A stretch of 64,000 nt of DNA from Pseudomonadota bacterium (GTDB lineage Bacteria > Desulfobacterota > Desulfobacteria > Desulfobacterales > JAHIVH01): contig JAHIVH010000070.1 of the NCBI GenBank assembly GCA_018816735.1, forward strand, positions 1 to 64,000, written 5' to 3'. The notes under the pieces are model-generated. The model was given only the letters and a program-made list of their open reading frames with translations, was not told the DNA's origin and did no database searches. Made by a program: the position numbers and the translations under genes. Each line of letters starts with the position of its first letter. The stretch's first letter is position 1. Below, piece after piece: positions 46,400 through 55,134 of the stretch.

Positions 46400-48325
46400 T
46401 CAATCCTGATCTGCTATCGTTTCCCTGGCAAAGTCGATCAGAGGCTGAATGATTTCATTTTCTCTTCGTAAAGAGGTATTGGCAGACATGAACATGGGGT
46501 CCATGTGGTTCATGCCCGTAACGACATGCCGGGAATCGTCATTGGGCGCAGCCCAATCGATGATATCTGCCGGGAACGCACCTTCGCTGCCTACGAATTC
46601 TATTTTTGGCAGGATGCCGACCATGTCTTTATGAATAAAATTGATGCCGTACTTGGGGCCATAAGAAAAAGTGGCCGCCATAATATCAATGACCGGACGT
46701 GTGGGGAAGTACCACTCGGTCAGATTTGAGGGGCCGATATGAGAGGCTCTGGCGAAGTCTTTGATATCTGAAAGCTCACTTTCCATTTTGCTGTAGAGGA
46801 CTTCTCCTTTTGTATCTTCATATAATGGGTCATCTGCATTTCCGATTTCATCAAAATCCGCCCACGAATATAATGGGCCATTTCCTTCCTCATCCACCAT
46901 GGCATCATCTGCAGGTATGAATAACGGCGTGGCAGATCCCAGCATATTCAAAGCGAATCTGTATTCTTCTATGGCCCGAATATCCTCGGGAATGGGGAAT
47001 TCCTTTACCACAACCGGGCCGCCTGTAAGATTTCCCATACTGGTTTGAATAATCGTTACAGGTGAAAAGTTATCATCAAAAAATACGCCCAGAAGGGCTT
47101 CATACGTATACCTGAAATGTCTGATATCCGGGTGATAGTTCAAAAACTGACGAAGGGTTCTGGAATGCATCAATTGGGTGGTCGCACGCAAATTTGTGCT
47201 CATGGGAATGTCTTTTATCGCCGTTGCTTCCATATCCGGAAACCAGGCGGCAAGTTTCCCTAAAATTTCCGTGATGGCCATCACCTCTGCATCAAAAAAA
47301 GGCGCTGGCAAAATCGGTGGTATCCATTCTTTTCTGAGCATATCGACGATACCCACGTAAGCGGTTTCAGTCAGATCTTCCGTCAGTGCCAGAATATCAA
47401 GAGGAACCGAATCAGCCATGACGTTTTCAAAAATTTCAGATGTGGGTGTGACAATGGAGTCAAGAGCAAAGATACCGGCGCAATTCATATAGCCCGCATC
47501 ATCCAAAGTATCCGGGTTCCCATCCAGATCCCAACCTGCGAATACAGACGTATGAATGCCTCCCAGAGAGTGTCCGCCTACAAACACCTTTTTCTGTCTT
47601 ATGGCAATATCCGGTACCATTTCCTGAATAATTTTAAACATGCTTTCCGTATTCATTTTCAGGCCAAAATCCGACAGAAAGGGGACTTCTTTGTTTTTCA
47701 AGAATCCGTGAAATTTGTTACCATCCGGCAGGGGATGGTCATAATAGTAATATCCCAGAAGAAGATCCACACAGGCATCATGTTTTTCCTGAAGTGTTTC
47801 ATACGTTTTGCCTTCAAACTGACCATCATAAAAAATCTGGTCCAGGAAAGGTTCGGGAGATGTATCTTCAAGGCAGTTCGCTCTTCTGTCCATGGCCCAG
47901 ACTTCAACGTTCAGATTATTATTGGTTTTTGCCATATAAACCAGATTCCTCGCCATATACTCAAATGCATTCGCCCCTTCGATAACGCCTGGGACCATCA
48001 GAAAAAAGGCATCAGTTTCTTCATATGTGCTTTCATCGGCAGGGTCATAAGTGGAACTCCTTAATTTAAATCGTAAAAATTTCACATAATCGCAGACTTC
48101 GGGCGGTTCGCCATTATCGCGGGGCGCTTGTAAATAAACAGACTCCTGTGACATCATCACCAGATTGTCTACGTCTTCCTGACTAAAATCGAGAGGTGCC
48201 CTTTCTTTTAATGCCTCAGGCACAGGAGACGCAGGTTTGTTAAACATATCACATCCTGCAGTTATAAAGATCGAGATAATACAAATGACAATGAATCCCA
48301 AACGGCTCTTATCGGTTTTATTCAT
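46400..48325 (-). CDS. Lipoprotein with alpha/beta-hydrolase fold
   Basis: A 641-residue lipoprotein with signal and lipobox (SIFITAGC). The nucleophile elbow of an alpha/beta hydrolase is clear in VFVGGHSLGGIHTSVFAGWD (about residue 278). Upstream, FFLMVPGVIEGANAFEYMAR resembles the oxyanion-hole strand. Candidate acid and His are DDAMVDEEG and DSRHVVTGMNHMDPMF near the C-terminus. It is probably an outer-membrane or periplasm-facing esterase, lipase or peptidase of unknown substrate. ATG 48325 has GGAGAGAGG just upstream, better than the ATG seven codons earlier. A sigma-70 promoter lies about 125 bp upstream. Confidence 0.8.
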   Translation of the reverse strand: MNKTDKSRLGFIVICIISIFITAGCDMFNKPASPVPEALKERAPLDFSQEDVDNLVMMSQESVYLQAPRDNGEPPEVCDYVKFLRFKLRSSTYDPADESTYEETDAFFLMVPGVIEGANAFEYMARNLVYMAKTNNNLNVEVWAMDRRANCLEDTSPEPFLDQIFYDGQFEGKTYETLQEKHDACVDLLLGYYYYDHPLPDGNKFHGFLKNKEVPFLSDFGLKMNTESMFKIIQEMVPDIAIRQKKVFVGGHSLGGIHTSVFAGWDLDGNPDTLDDAGYMNCAGIFALDSIVTPTSEIFENVMADSVPLDILALTEDLTETAYVGIVDMLRKEWIPPILPAPFFDAEVMAITEILGKLAAWFPDMEATAIKDIPMSTNLRATTQLMHSRTLRQFLNYHPDIRHFRYTYEALLGVFFDDNFSPVTIIQTSMGNLTGGPVVVKEFPIPEDIRAIEEYRFALNMLGSATPLFIPADDAMVDEEGNGPLYSWADFDEIGNADDPLYEDTKGEVLYSKMESELSDIKDFARASHIGPSNLTEWYFPTRPVIDIMAATFSYGPKYGINFIHKDMVGILPKIEFVGSEGAFPADIIDWAAPNDDSRHVVTGMNHMDPMFMSANTSLRRENEIIQPLIDFARETIADQD

Positions 48326-48448
48326 GACCTCTCTCCTCCAAAGCATAAAGGTTAAGGCACTGCCTGACCGTCAGGCTGGTGACTCACCGAATTTCAGTTC
48401 CAAAACAAATAATATGTTTTTAATTATGATCTATGTTTAGAATGATCA

Positions 48449-48478
48449 ACTATAATCATTTACGATAAATTTTGTCAA
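48449..48478 (-). promoter_or_regulatory. Sigma-70 promoter of the hydrolase lipoprotein gene
   Basis: On the minus strand, TTGACA (48478-48473) and TATAGT (48454-48449) are separated by 18 bases. The start codon at 48325 lies about 115 nt past the expected transcription start. Confidence 0.5.
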
Positions 48479-48495
48479 GTTATTTACCTGTCGGT

Positions 48496-48531
48496 ATTCT
48501 CTCAAAAATGAGACGTCATTTTTGAGAGAAT
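48496..48531. repeat. Perfect 16-bp inverted repeat at the end of the DUF1848 gene
   Basis: ATTCTCTCAAAAATGA (48496-48511) pairs perfectly with TCATTTTTGAGAGAAT (48516-48531) around GACG. The right arm includes the last codons and stop of the DUF1848 gene. No T-run follows on the minus strand (ACCGACAGG), so simple intrinsic termination is doubtful. It may be a terminator of another type or a small repeat-derived insertion. Confidence 0.6.
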
Positions 48532-49445
48532 CCTTTATGCTTTCTGTACTGGTTAAATCCGGGATTGTCAGCGATGGACGGTGCCTTGGGGTCATGACGC
48601 TTTTGGTTGTATTGGGCTGTCTGATAAGAAGATGTGGCATAACAATACCTGCAGCCGAATAGGCACGTATTGTTCACACCGATATCGACACTTTTCTGGC
48701 AGAGGCAGCCTTTCCGCTGCACGTGCTTTTGTTTCGAAGTCTTCAATCCGGATATCGTTTCAATTAACCCGGCATCCACACATCCTCCCGCTATGATTCC
48801 AGGAACACCCATATCGAACTCTGCACAGCTTTGAATGCGTATTCCCGCTTTTTGGGTCAGTTTTGACATGTCCATTAACAGTTTATGATAATCAGAAGGT
48901 TGATAGGAAATCCCCTTGGCCCCGTCACCCAAATCTTCAACTGTTTTTTGATAAGGGTCGATGATGCTTATGATCACCTTTTCGGTCACATCCCAAAGAT
49001 TTCCAAGTAGCCAGGAGAAATTGTGGATATGCCAGTTATCATCTATTTTGCCTTGGGTTAAAATTAAAGGATCATACCGCCAGATCACACGATGCTTTCC
49101 AATTTTTTCCGAAAGCATTCTCACCGCGTCGATTGTTTTTTTTATTGAAGGGGTATGGGGTTCAATATCTCTTGGATAATTCAGGATGCTGACCAAAAAA
49201 TAATACGAATACCCCCGGGCATCGAGTTCGGCAAGATAAGGCAGCATGGGTGCGGGATAACGGGTCCAGAACACGATGCCGTTAACTGCAGAAGGGCGTA
49301 AATCAACCTGGTGTTTTTTATAAGGAAACATGGGATTGGGATAAATGGCAAAGCCTTCCCGTATCCGGTTCATGAACCAGCTTGCATAAAACGCAGGGAT
49401 ATCGGTTCTTCTGCTTGCAGATATGATTTTGGGTTGATCAGCCAC
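48516..49445 (-). CDS. DUF1848 family protein
   Basis: A 309-residue protein opening with the family signature IISASRRTDIPAFYASWFMN and VFWTRYPAPMLPYL. A core VSILNYPRDIEPHTPSIKKT precedes the TIM-barrel-like remainder. The C-terminal part has a cysteine cluster: GCLCQK, then NNTCLFGCRYCYAT, a CxxxCxxC arrangement recalling radical SAM/SplB proteins but placed at the wrong end of the chain. It may bind an Fe-S cluster. Function of the family is not established. GTG start with GAGG six bases upstream. Its last codons form one arm of a long inverted repeat. Confidence 0.82.
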   Translation of the reverse strand: MADQPKIISASRRTDIPAFYASWFMNRIREGFAIYPNPMFPYKKHQVDLRPSAVNGIVFWTRYPAPMLPYLAELDARGYSYYFLVSILNYPRDIEPHTPSIKKTIDAVRMLSEKIGKHRVIWRYDPLILTQGKIDDNWHIHNFSWLLGNLWDVTEKVIISIIDPYQKTVEDLGDGAKGISYQPSDYHKLLMDMSKLTQKAGIRIQSCAEFDMGVPGIIAGGCVDAGLIETISGLKTSKQKHVQRKGCLCQKSVDIGVNNTCLFGCRYCYATSSYQTAQYNQKRHDPKAPSIADNPGFNQYRKHKGFSQK

Positions 49446-49564
49446 TTTTTACCTCAGGGTTACACACCTTGACGAAATTCATGTTGACTGGCATCATCAT
49501 AAATCGATATAACATGCAGCCTTTGATTTCGGCAATGCAAACAATAGTTGGATGGATGAAATAT

Positions 49565-50530
49565 ATGTTAGAAATCGGTTCTGTATCCCTAAATGGACAA
49601 ACAGTAATGGCGCCCCTTGCGGGCATTACCAATCTGCCTTTCCGGCTCATTGCAAAAGAAGCAGGTTGTGCACTTGTTTGCTCGGAAATGATCAGTGCAA
49701 ACGGCCTTGTCTACAAGTCGCCCAAAACCCTCCATCTCCTGGACAGCCTGCCTGACGAAAAACCACTTTCGGTTCAGATATTCGGGTCAAAACCGTCCAT
49801 TATGGCAGAGGCCGCAAGGATGATTGAATCATCAGGTGCGGATATTCTGGATATCAACTTTGGCTGCTCTGTCAGGAAGGTCACGAAAACAGGTGCAGGC
49901 GTAGCTCTGATGAGGACGCCGGACCTGGCCTTGAATATTTTAAAAGAGGTTCGTAAGGCGATTCAAATTCCGTTGACTATCAAAATCCGGACCGGGTGGG
50001 ATTCAAGCGGGGATCAGGCCGTTCAACTTCTTAAAATTGCGGAAGATACGGGTGTAGATGCCATCACGATTCACCCGAGAACCGCCACCCAGGGATTTCG
50101 GGGGCAAGCGGACTGGTCCATGATTTCAAAAATAAAGAAATTAAGCCGCATACCGGTGATCGGAAATGGCGATATTACAACGCCGGAAACGGCTCTTGAC
50201 ATGATCCGCCAAACCGGCTGCGACGGTGTGATGGTAGGAAGATCTGCCATCGGGAATCCCATGATTTTCAATGGCATCAATTCTCTTGTACATGGCGAGA
50301 ATTTTAGCGAACCGGATCTCGATACCCGATTCGCCATCATGAACCGTTATCTTGAAGCTTCCATTTCGTATATTGGAGAGATCACCGGATGTAAAATGAT
50401 GAGAAGCCGCCTGTCGTGGTTTGTCAAAGGTCTTCCCGGGTGCAGTGAATTCAGAAAGTCCCTGACAACCCTTTCAACGTTGGACGAGGCGAAAAACCTG
50501 ATTGAAACATTCAGGGCTAACCTGTCATGA
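49565..50530 (+). CDS. dus: tRNA-dihydrouridine synthase
   Basis: A 321-residue FMN enzyme that reduces uridine to dihydrouridine in the tRNA D-loop or other positions. The flavin site begins VMAPLAGITNLPFR. DINFGCSVRKVTKTGAGVAL contains the catalytic Cys region (family pattern NxGCPxxxV, here NFGCSVRKV). VTIHPRTATQGFRGQADW and IPVIGNGDI are conserved barrel elements. The frame is open 32 codons upstream; ATG 49565 fits the family N-terminus and has GGA at proper spacing. Which Dus class it belongs to (DusB-like likely) is not certain. Confidence 0.92.
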   Translation: MLEIGSVSLNGQTVMAPLAGITNLPFRLIAKEAGCALVCSEMISANGLVYKSPKTLHLLDSLPDEKPLSVQIFGSKPSIMAEAARMIESSGADILDINFGCSVRKVTKTGAGVALMRTPDLALNILKEVRKAIQIPLTIKIRTGWDSSGDQAVQLLKIAEDTGVDAITIHPRTATQGFRGQADWSMISKIKKLSRIPVIGNGDITTPETALDMIRQTGCDGVMVGRSAIGNPMIFNGINSLVHGENFSEPDLDTRFAIMNRYLEASISYIGEITGCKMMRSRLSWFVKGLPGCSEFRKSLTTLSTLDEAKNLIETFRANLS

Positions 50531-50656
50531 GTTTTTGGAGTTCTCTTAATTGGATTGAACACCTTCTTTGAGATAATACCGGCTCGCCATGGAGAATACC
50601 TGTTGCCAATTGGCGGAGGTGTATGATAAATTAATTTATCATAGGAGATACATGAA

Positions 50657-52936
50657 ATGTTTAAAACAAGTGCACTTTTGGCAGTTATATGTCTAATGTC
50701 GGCCTTCATGCACACAGGTGCGGAAGCCTGCTGGAATTTCGGAACATATTCAAACCCCATACAGATAGAAATAGAAGGACAATGCATAACTGATCCTGAC
50801 TCGGCCGTCCAGGTTGACAAAGACTCCTTCTGCCTTACTATCACTGGCCGCGCGAGTGGATACTACCAGTTCGTCTCCGGCGACATCTCCGGCACAATTC
50901 AAACCAGTTATGTAAATACGGATACAGGCATTGCCAGTATCTGCCTCAGCCTGTCTGCAAAAAGCGATAACGCCATGGTGGCTGTTGCCTGGCACGAGGG
51001 CGGTGTGTCAAGCGCATACTCGGATCTGGGTGCCTTCAATGTGAACGCCTCAGGCGGTAACACCTCCCCATCAATAACAAAGGTGACCAACGAGCCAAAA
51101 GAGCCAAATAACGCTGATGACATCACGATCACAGTCAATGCCACTGATTCCGACGGGGACTCGCTTTCCTACACCTGGTCAGAACTGTCCGGACCTACAG
51201 GAGACATCAGCAGCAGGCTTGCTCTCTGCAGTGGTTCAAGTTGCACCCTCTCTCCGCTGCCTCCGGGAAGCTACTCCGTCAAGATCAGCATGGAGGACGG
51301 CAAAGGTGGAACTGACACCCAAACTTATCTTTTCACCGTTTCGGAGAGGGTCAAAGTATCTTGCAGCTATGATCTTGATGCCGGAATCAAGATCAGTTAC
51401 CGCTTCACCGACCTGTTCCCTTCCCAAGAACCCGCACTCTCAACAAAAGATGTAAAAGTCTATATGGATGCAGCACAGCAGGGATTCACAATCGGTAATG
51501 GAACGAAACTGCAGAGTAACCCCTTTGACATCCTGTTAAATCATTATTACCGAGAAAATCAGGAAGCAAAAGAGTACCAGGGAACGACGCTCATCGAATG
51601 TGCCACCGACCGGGATGGCAGGCTGAAAGCGGATTTCTTTTTGAATTTCGGCAAGATGGCTTCAAATCTAGCTGTTCAATACTGGCCCACGCCTGGCGCT
51701 CCGATCATTCTGCCGATCAGAATTGAAACAGACACACCCTTTGCAGTGAATGCCAAACTCGACGTCTCTCTGGACCGTATCGCCAACCTGAGATCAATTC
51801 ATGTCGTTGAACGTCCCGGCTGCAAGCCCGGTACTATAGACTGCACCGCGGTCAATGCCCTGCTGCCCCATGCAAGTGATAGAACGCAGCCGTATTCGGA
51901 ATACAGGACCGCGGCAAACGATTTTACCAAAAGGGTGACTTTAGAAGATGCCAGCCGCTGGTTAGGCAATTACGATGTCACTCTTTTACACGGGGTTGAT
52001 GATCTCCGGTTGACGGGTGGCACAAAAATCAATCTGGATGCACGTGACTTCAGTCCCGTGCAGTGTTCGTCATGTGAAGATGCCTATCGGGCCGACAAGA
52101 CACTGGAACCATACTGGTTGGTTATCAGTGCCAATTTTTTAGATGGCGTTATCGGTTCCGTAGGTTTGAGTTCAGATTCTCCCGGCACGTATTCAATTGA
52201 AATCGGTAAACGCGGCAGTGAAAGCTTTACAGGCTGGACCTACTGGAGAAATCTCACAGAATGGATCAAGGGACAGTCCGTTGAAAAAGCCGTTGAAAAA
52301 GCCATACCTGTCCTGGGCCCTGCAATGGCGGTCAAGGAAGTTGTGGAAATCATCGGGACGGCCAACACCTATCAGAGAACAAAATTCATGCGATTAAATT
52401 CCGCAGTACGAATTTTTACGGATAATGCCGGCCAAACCTTCATCACCACACGCGAGGGGGAGGTTGATATATATCTGGAAGGGGACACCTCGGGTATCGG
52501 ATCTGTGAGTGCAGGAGAGACTGGAATAATCCCTTACGATGAGGATAAGGTGACGATCTTGACCAGCACTGAAGAAGAGATCGATGCAGCGGACGATTCG
52601 CTGAGCACGCTAAAGGACATGGCTTACGGGCGCACCCTCAGCATGACAAGGGACGGTACCGGCGCCGGAACGGTAACCAGTTCTCCGACAGGAATAGACT
52701 GCGGTGAAGATTGCACGGAACTGTACATTTCCGGGACAACGGTGACCCTGACGGCAACAGCTGATTCAGGTTCTTCTTTTGCCGGTTGGAGCGGAGACTG
52801 CTCCGGCGATTCCCTGACCATGGATGCGGATACAACCTGCACCGCGACCTTCAACCTCACCGAGCCAGGTGGCAATAAATCGGACGATGGCGGTGGAGGA
52901 GGCTGCTTTATTACGACCGCCGGCTTTGGTTCTTAA
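50657..52936 (+). CDS. Large secreted protein with PKD-like and FecR-like parts, tail truncated
   Basis: A 759-residue exported protein with signal peptide (ending HTGAEA). A PKD/cadherin-like domain lies at about residues 135-235 (NNADDITITVNATDSDGDSL, GSYSVKISMEDGKGG). A long middle region is unassigned. A FecR-like segment is near 575-640 (SAVRIFTDNAGQTFITTREG). A repeat near 660-735 has GAGTVTSSPTGIDCGEDC and GSSFAGWSGDCSG. It ends GGGGGCFITTAGFGS and stops. Related proteins carry CFIATAAYGS followed by about 40-80 more residues of a sorting or anchoring tail; here the tail is missing. AGGAG precedes the start. Probably cell-surface. Confidence 0.8.
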   Translation: MFKTSALLAVICLMSAFMHTGAEACWNFGTYSNPIQIEIEGQCITDPDSAVQVDKDSFCLTITGRASGYYQFVSGDISGTIQTSYVNTDTGIASICLSLSAKSDNAMVAVAWHEGGVSSAYSDLGAFNVNASGGNTSPSITKVTNEPKEPNNADDITITVNATDSDGDSLSYTWSELSGPTGDISSRLALCSGSSCTLSPLPPGSYSVKISMEDGKGGTDTQTYLFTVSERVKVSCSYDLDAGIKISYRFTDLFPSQEPALSTKDVKVYMDAAQQGFTIGNGTKLQSNPFDILLNHYYRENQEAKEYQGTTLIECATDRDGRLKADFFLNFGKMASNLAVQYWPTPGAPIILPIRIETDTPFAVNAKLDVSLDRIANLRSIHVVERPGCKPGTIDCTAVNALLPHASDRTQPYSEYRTAANDFTKRVTLEDASRWLGNYDVTLLHGVDDLRLTGGTKINLDARDFSPVQCSSCEDAYRADKTLEPYWLVISANFLDGVIGSVGLSSDSPGTYSIEIGKRGSESFTGWTYWRNLTEWIKGQSVEKAVEKAIPVLGPAMAVKEVVEIIGTANTYQRTKFMRLNSAVRIFTDNAGQTFITTREGEVDIYLEGDTSGIGSVSAGETGIIPYDEDKVTILTSTEEEIDAADDSLSTLKDMAYGRTLSMTRDGTGAGTVTSSPTGIDCGEDCTELYISGTTVTLTATADSGSSFAGWSGDCSGDSLTMDADTTCTATFNLTEPGGNKSDDGGGGGCFITTAGFGS

Positions 52937-53137
52937 CTTGATCCCTTTATATGGTACTTCTAGTGAACATAAGAGGCATGCCAAGGGAGAAATTTTTCAT
53001 GGAAAACAAACCCCTGGGAACATATAGTTCCCAGAAGTTGCAGACTATCTCAAACGCTGGAAGCTTCCATGACGTCTGAAAAAAATTGCGCACCAGAACA
53101 AGAGAACGCCTACACGCATTCATTTTTCATCAAACCA

Positions 53138-53545
53138 TCAGAATTGTCTTTCGTAGGCAGCTTTCACAACAGATGTGATGCCGCCTCTTGCCCTAAAGCT
53201 CCCGGTTACTTCAAGCTTTAAAGGTTCAAGGACCGCTGTCAGATCCTCAAGAATTTTATTCACAACATGTTCATAAAAAATGCCCACACTCCGGTATTGA
53301 AGCAGATAGTATTTTAATGATTTCAATTCCACGATTTTCAAATCAGGTCTGTAGGTGATAATGATACTGCCCACATCCGGAAGTCCTGTCATCGGACATA
53401 CGGATGTGTATTCAGGCTGCTCAATCGTAATGTCAATACTTCTTTTCCCGTGATACTGATAGTCAATCGTTTCAAGTACATCCGCTTTAACTGCCTCCGG
53501 ACGATCAATCGTATAGGGCACATTATCATTTTTTATTGCTGACAT
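53138..53545 (-). CDS. queF: NADPH-dependent 7-cyano-7-deazaguanine reductase
   Basis: A 135-residue enzyme reducing preQ0 to preQ1 in queuosine synthesis. The catalytic Cys lies in YTSVCPMTGLPD, and the QueF motif is ELKSLKYYLLQYRSVGIFYE. RARGGI near the C-terminus completes the family pattern. It is of the short (YkvM-like) class. Two upstream ATGs are in frame, but ATG 53545 has AAGGA seven bases upstream. A small membrane-protein gene ends 40 bp upstream on the same strand. Other queuosine genes are not in the window. Confidence 0.95.
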   Translation of the reverse strand: MSAIKNDNVPYTIDRPEAVKADVLETIDYQYHGKRSIDITIEQPEYTSVCPMTGLPDVGSIIITYRPDLKIVELKSLKYYLLQYRSVGIFYEHVVNKILEDLTAVLEPLKLEVTGSFRARGGITSVVKAAYERQF

Positions 53546-53585
53546 ATCTTTTTCCTTCATTAAAGATTTTATACCAATGTCAATT

Positions 53586-53828
53586 TTACATGCCAACCGA
53601 GAAAAACTGTCTGATTGCTAAAAACATACAAATAATGAGAATAATCAATATTCCCGGAATGGAAAGCCATGGGGCATACCATGGTTTTCTCTGGGCCATC
53701 AGCTTTTTCCGCTCACTGTCAAACCATTTCCCAAGTATCAGAGCCGCCATAAAAACGGCTCCACATTGAATCCATTTTGCTATACTAAACACAACTGCTC
53801 CCCTGTCGTTCAGATCGAACAGCGCCAT
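53586..53828 (-). CDS. Small two-helix membrane protein
   Basis: An 80-residue protein with two hydrophobic segments (GAVFMAALILGKWF at about 22-36 and IPGILIILIICMFLAIRQFF at about 57-76). They are joined by a basic loop (DSERKKLMAQRKPWY). No family recognised. The ribosome binding site is poor, so an internal start is possible. It precedes queF by 40 bp on the same strand. Coding potential is plausible from the coherent membrane pattern but not proven. Confidence 0.5.
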   Translation of the reverse strand: MALFDLNDRGAVVFSIAKWIQCGAVFMAALILGKWFDSERKKLMAQRKPWYAPWLSIPGILIILIICMFLAIRQFFSVGM

Positions 53829-54052
53829 GCGGCCGTCTGGCAGGCGCTTTAAAAATTTAAAAAATTTTAAACACTTATTAAAATCATATCCCTATTAACT
53901 TTCGTAAATAGGTCATATAACTGTTTCCATACAGGATCAATCCCTGATTGCCACTTTTAAAATATTTTTGGAATTGCCGGTTTCCAAAAAAAATTGACCA
54001 TACCACGAGCACCAATGATTGTGCCAAATTCCAATTCGCAGGCCTTTTACGT

Positions 54053-54079
54053 TTGACAATCTGGCGGATGTCTGATAAT
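54053..54079 (+). promoter_or_regulatory. Candidate promoter for the coiled-coil/HTH gene
   Basis: TTGACA (54053-54058) is followed after 15 bases by GATAAT (54074-54079); TAATCA at 17-base spacing overlaps it. The spacing for the better -10 is short, so strength is uncertain. Transcripts would run through the hairpin at 54152-54176. Confidence 0.4.
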
Positions 54080-54151
54080 CAATTTTCTCTTTTGCTATTT
54101 TACAGGAAAAATAAAGTCAAATCAAAACGATTTTAACCAGTCTCAAATAAC

Positions 54152-54183
54152 CGGTTGGATAATCATTATCCAACCGATTTTTT
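54152..54183 (+). terminator. Intrinsic terminator in the 5' leader (attenuator candidate)
   Basis: CGGTTGGATAAT (54152-54163) pairs perfectly with ATTATCCAACCG (54165-54176), then ATTTTTT. The Shine-Dalgarno sequence AAGGAG starts only two bases after the T-run (54185-54190), with ATG at 54196. The nearest upstream gene is divergent, so the hairpin does not close an upstream plus-strand gene. Confidence 0.7.
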
Positions 54184-54195
54184 CAAGGAGATTAA

Positions 54196-54789
54196 ATGAG
54201 CGATTTTCTTCACACAATCCGAAACAACAGCATGGATAAAAAATTCCACAAACCCCGTCGTAACTATCACGAAAACAACTCATTTCCAACTCTTGAAAAA
54301 AGAACCGGCTCAGACAGGCGAACCAGATCATATAAAAAACCAAATGCTCAAATATCCGAAACACTTGAGTCCATAAAGAATCTTCTAGAAGATATCAGCG
54401 AAAATCAACAGCAGACAATTTATGCCCAGGAGAGAAAAGTTAGCGCCATAGAGAAAAAAGCGGCAGTTCTCGGGCAAATGGCCTCTTTTCTCGAAAAAAT
54501 GACCTCAGGCATTTCCAGAGACGCGAGCACCTTCCCTTCATATGTTGTCACACAACCAGTTGAGTCATCAAATTTCAAGATCAGCACATCAAAAAAACCA
54601 AATGCCTCAGACAGAAAAATGATGCTTGAAATTATTGAAAAAATGAGAAATGAAGGCGAAACGTATCATACAATAGCCCAGTTTCTGGCCAAAGAAGAAT
54701 TCCCCACCTTTTCCGGCAAGGGAGAATGGCATGCACAGACTGTTCACAGACTTTGCCAGAGAATTGAATCCATGAGTCTTACCGAATAA
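54196..54789 (+). CDS. Coiled-coil protein with C-terminal recombinase-like helical domain
   Basis: A 197-residue soluble protein. The first 50 residues are basic and probably disordered (DKKFHKPRRNYHENNSFPTL, KRTGSDRRTRSYKK). Residues about 50-105 form a coiled coil (SETLESIKNLLEDISENQQQ). The last 50 residues read DRKMMLEIIEKMRNEGETYH then TIAQFLAKEEFPTFSGKGEW and HAQTVHRLCQRI. This resembles the DNA-binding recombinase domain of large serine recombinases, where a helix, an IAxxL...F.T..G.G.W strand and xTVxxLL occur. No catalytic Ser domain is present. AAGGAG is well placed. Possibly a DNA-binding regulator; function unknown. Confidence 0.7.
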   Translation: MSDFLHTIRNNSMDKKFHKPRRNYHENNSFPTLEKRTGSDRRTRSYKKPNAQISETLESIKNLLEDISENQQQTIYAQERKVSAIEKKAAVLGQMASFLEKMTSGISRDASTFPSYVVTQPVESSNFKISTSKKPNASDRKMMLEIIEKMRNEGETYHTIAQFLAKEEFPTFSGKGEWHAQTVHRLCQRIESMSLTE

Positions 54790-54829
54790 AATCATGTTTG
54801 AGTGCCATTACCTTGTATTCATGCAGGCA

Positions 54830-55129
54830 TCAGTATTCCTGATATCCGGCACGATTCAGGTATTGGTCCCATTCCATGGGAAGCAGTGATTTTTTCCGGG
54901 TATTACAGGTTTTACAGGCAGGTACCACATTTCCCTTGGTGCTTTTCCCACCTTTTGCAAGCGGTACAATGTGGTCCATGGTCAGTTCGCTGGGTTTCGC
55001 AGGCTGACCGCAATAATGGCAAACACCTTTTGAACACTTCCTTTTCCACCATTGGGAATGGCGAAGCTCTCTGGCTTTTCCCTTCTCTTTTTTTAAATCT
55101 TCTTCTCCGTATAGATCAAATGATTTCAT
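54830..55129 (-). CDS. HNH endonuclease domain protein
   Basis: A 99-residue protein with a complete HNH motif: zinc Cys pair CHYCGQ, then LTMDHIVPLAKGGKSTKGNV (His of DH, Asn of GN) and PACKTCNTRKKSLLP with the second Cys pair. Such proteins cleave or nick DNA; stand-alone small forms are common and their role in the host is usually unclear. ATG 55129 lies 5 bp past the era stop; the frame runs 16 codons further upstream inside era and is not preferred. Last gene of the hisI-hisG-era group. Confidence 0.8.
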   Translation of the reverse strand: MKSFDLYGEEDLKKEKGKARELRHSQWWKRKCSKGVCHYCGQPAKPSELTMDHIVPLAKGGKSTKGNVVPACKTCNTRKKSLLPMEWDQYLNRAGYQEY

Positions 55130-55134
55130 CTGAA

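Larger units (their letters stand above)
53829..54195 (+). other. Intergenic leader region with promoter and terminator-like hairpin
   Basis: This divergent 367-bp gap holds no gene. It contains a TTGACA promoter candidate at 54053-54079, a strong hairpin with T-run at 54152-54183 and a ribosome binding site at 54185-54190 for the next gene. No known riboswitch was recognised. Confidence 0.6.

Noticed and set aside
48360..48385. CTGACCGTCAG palindrome considered as an operator
   Set aside because: Short, single copy, and no linked regulator recognised.
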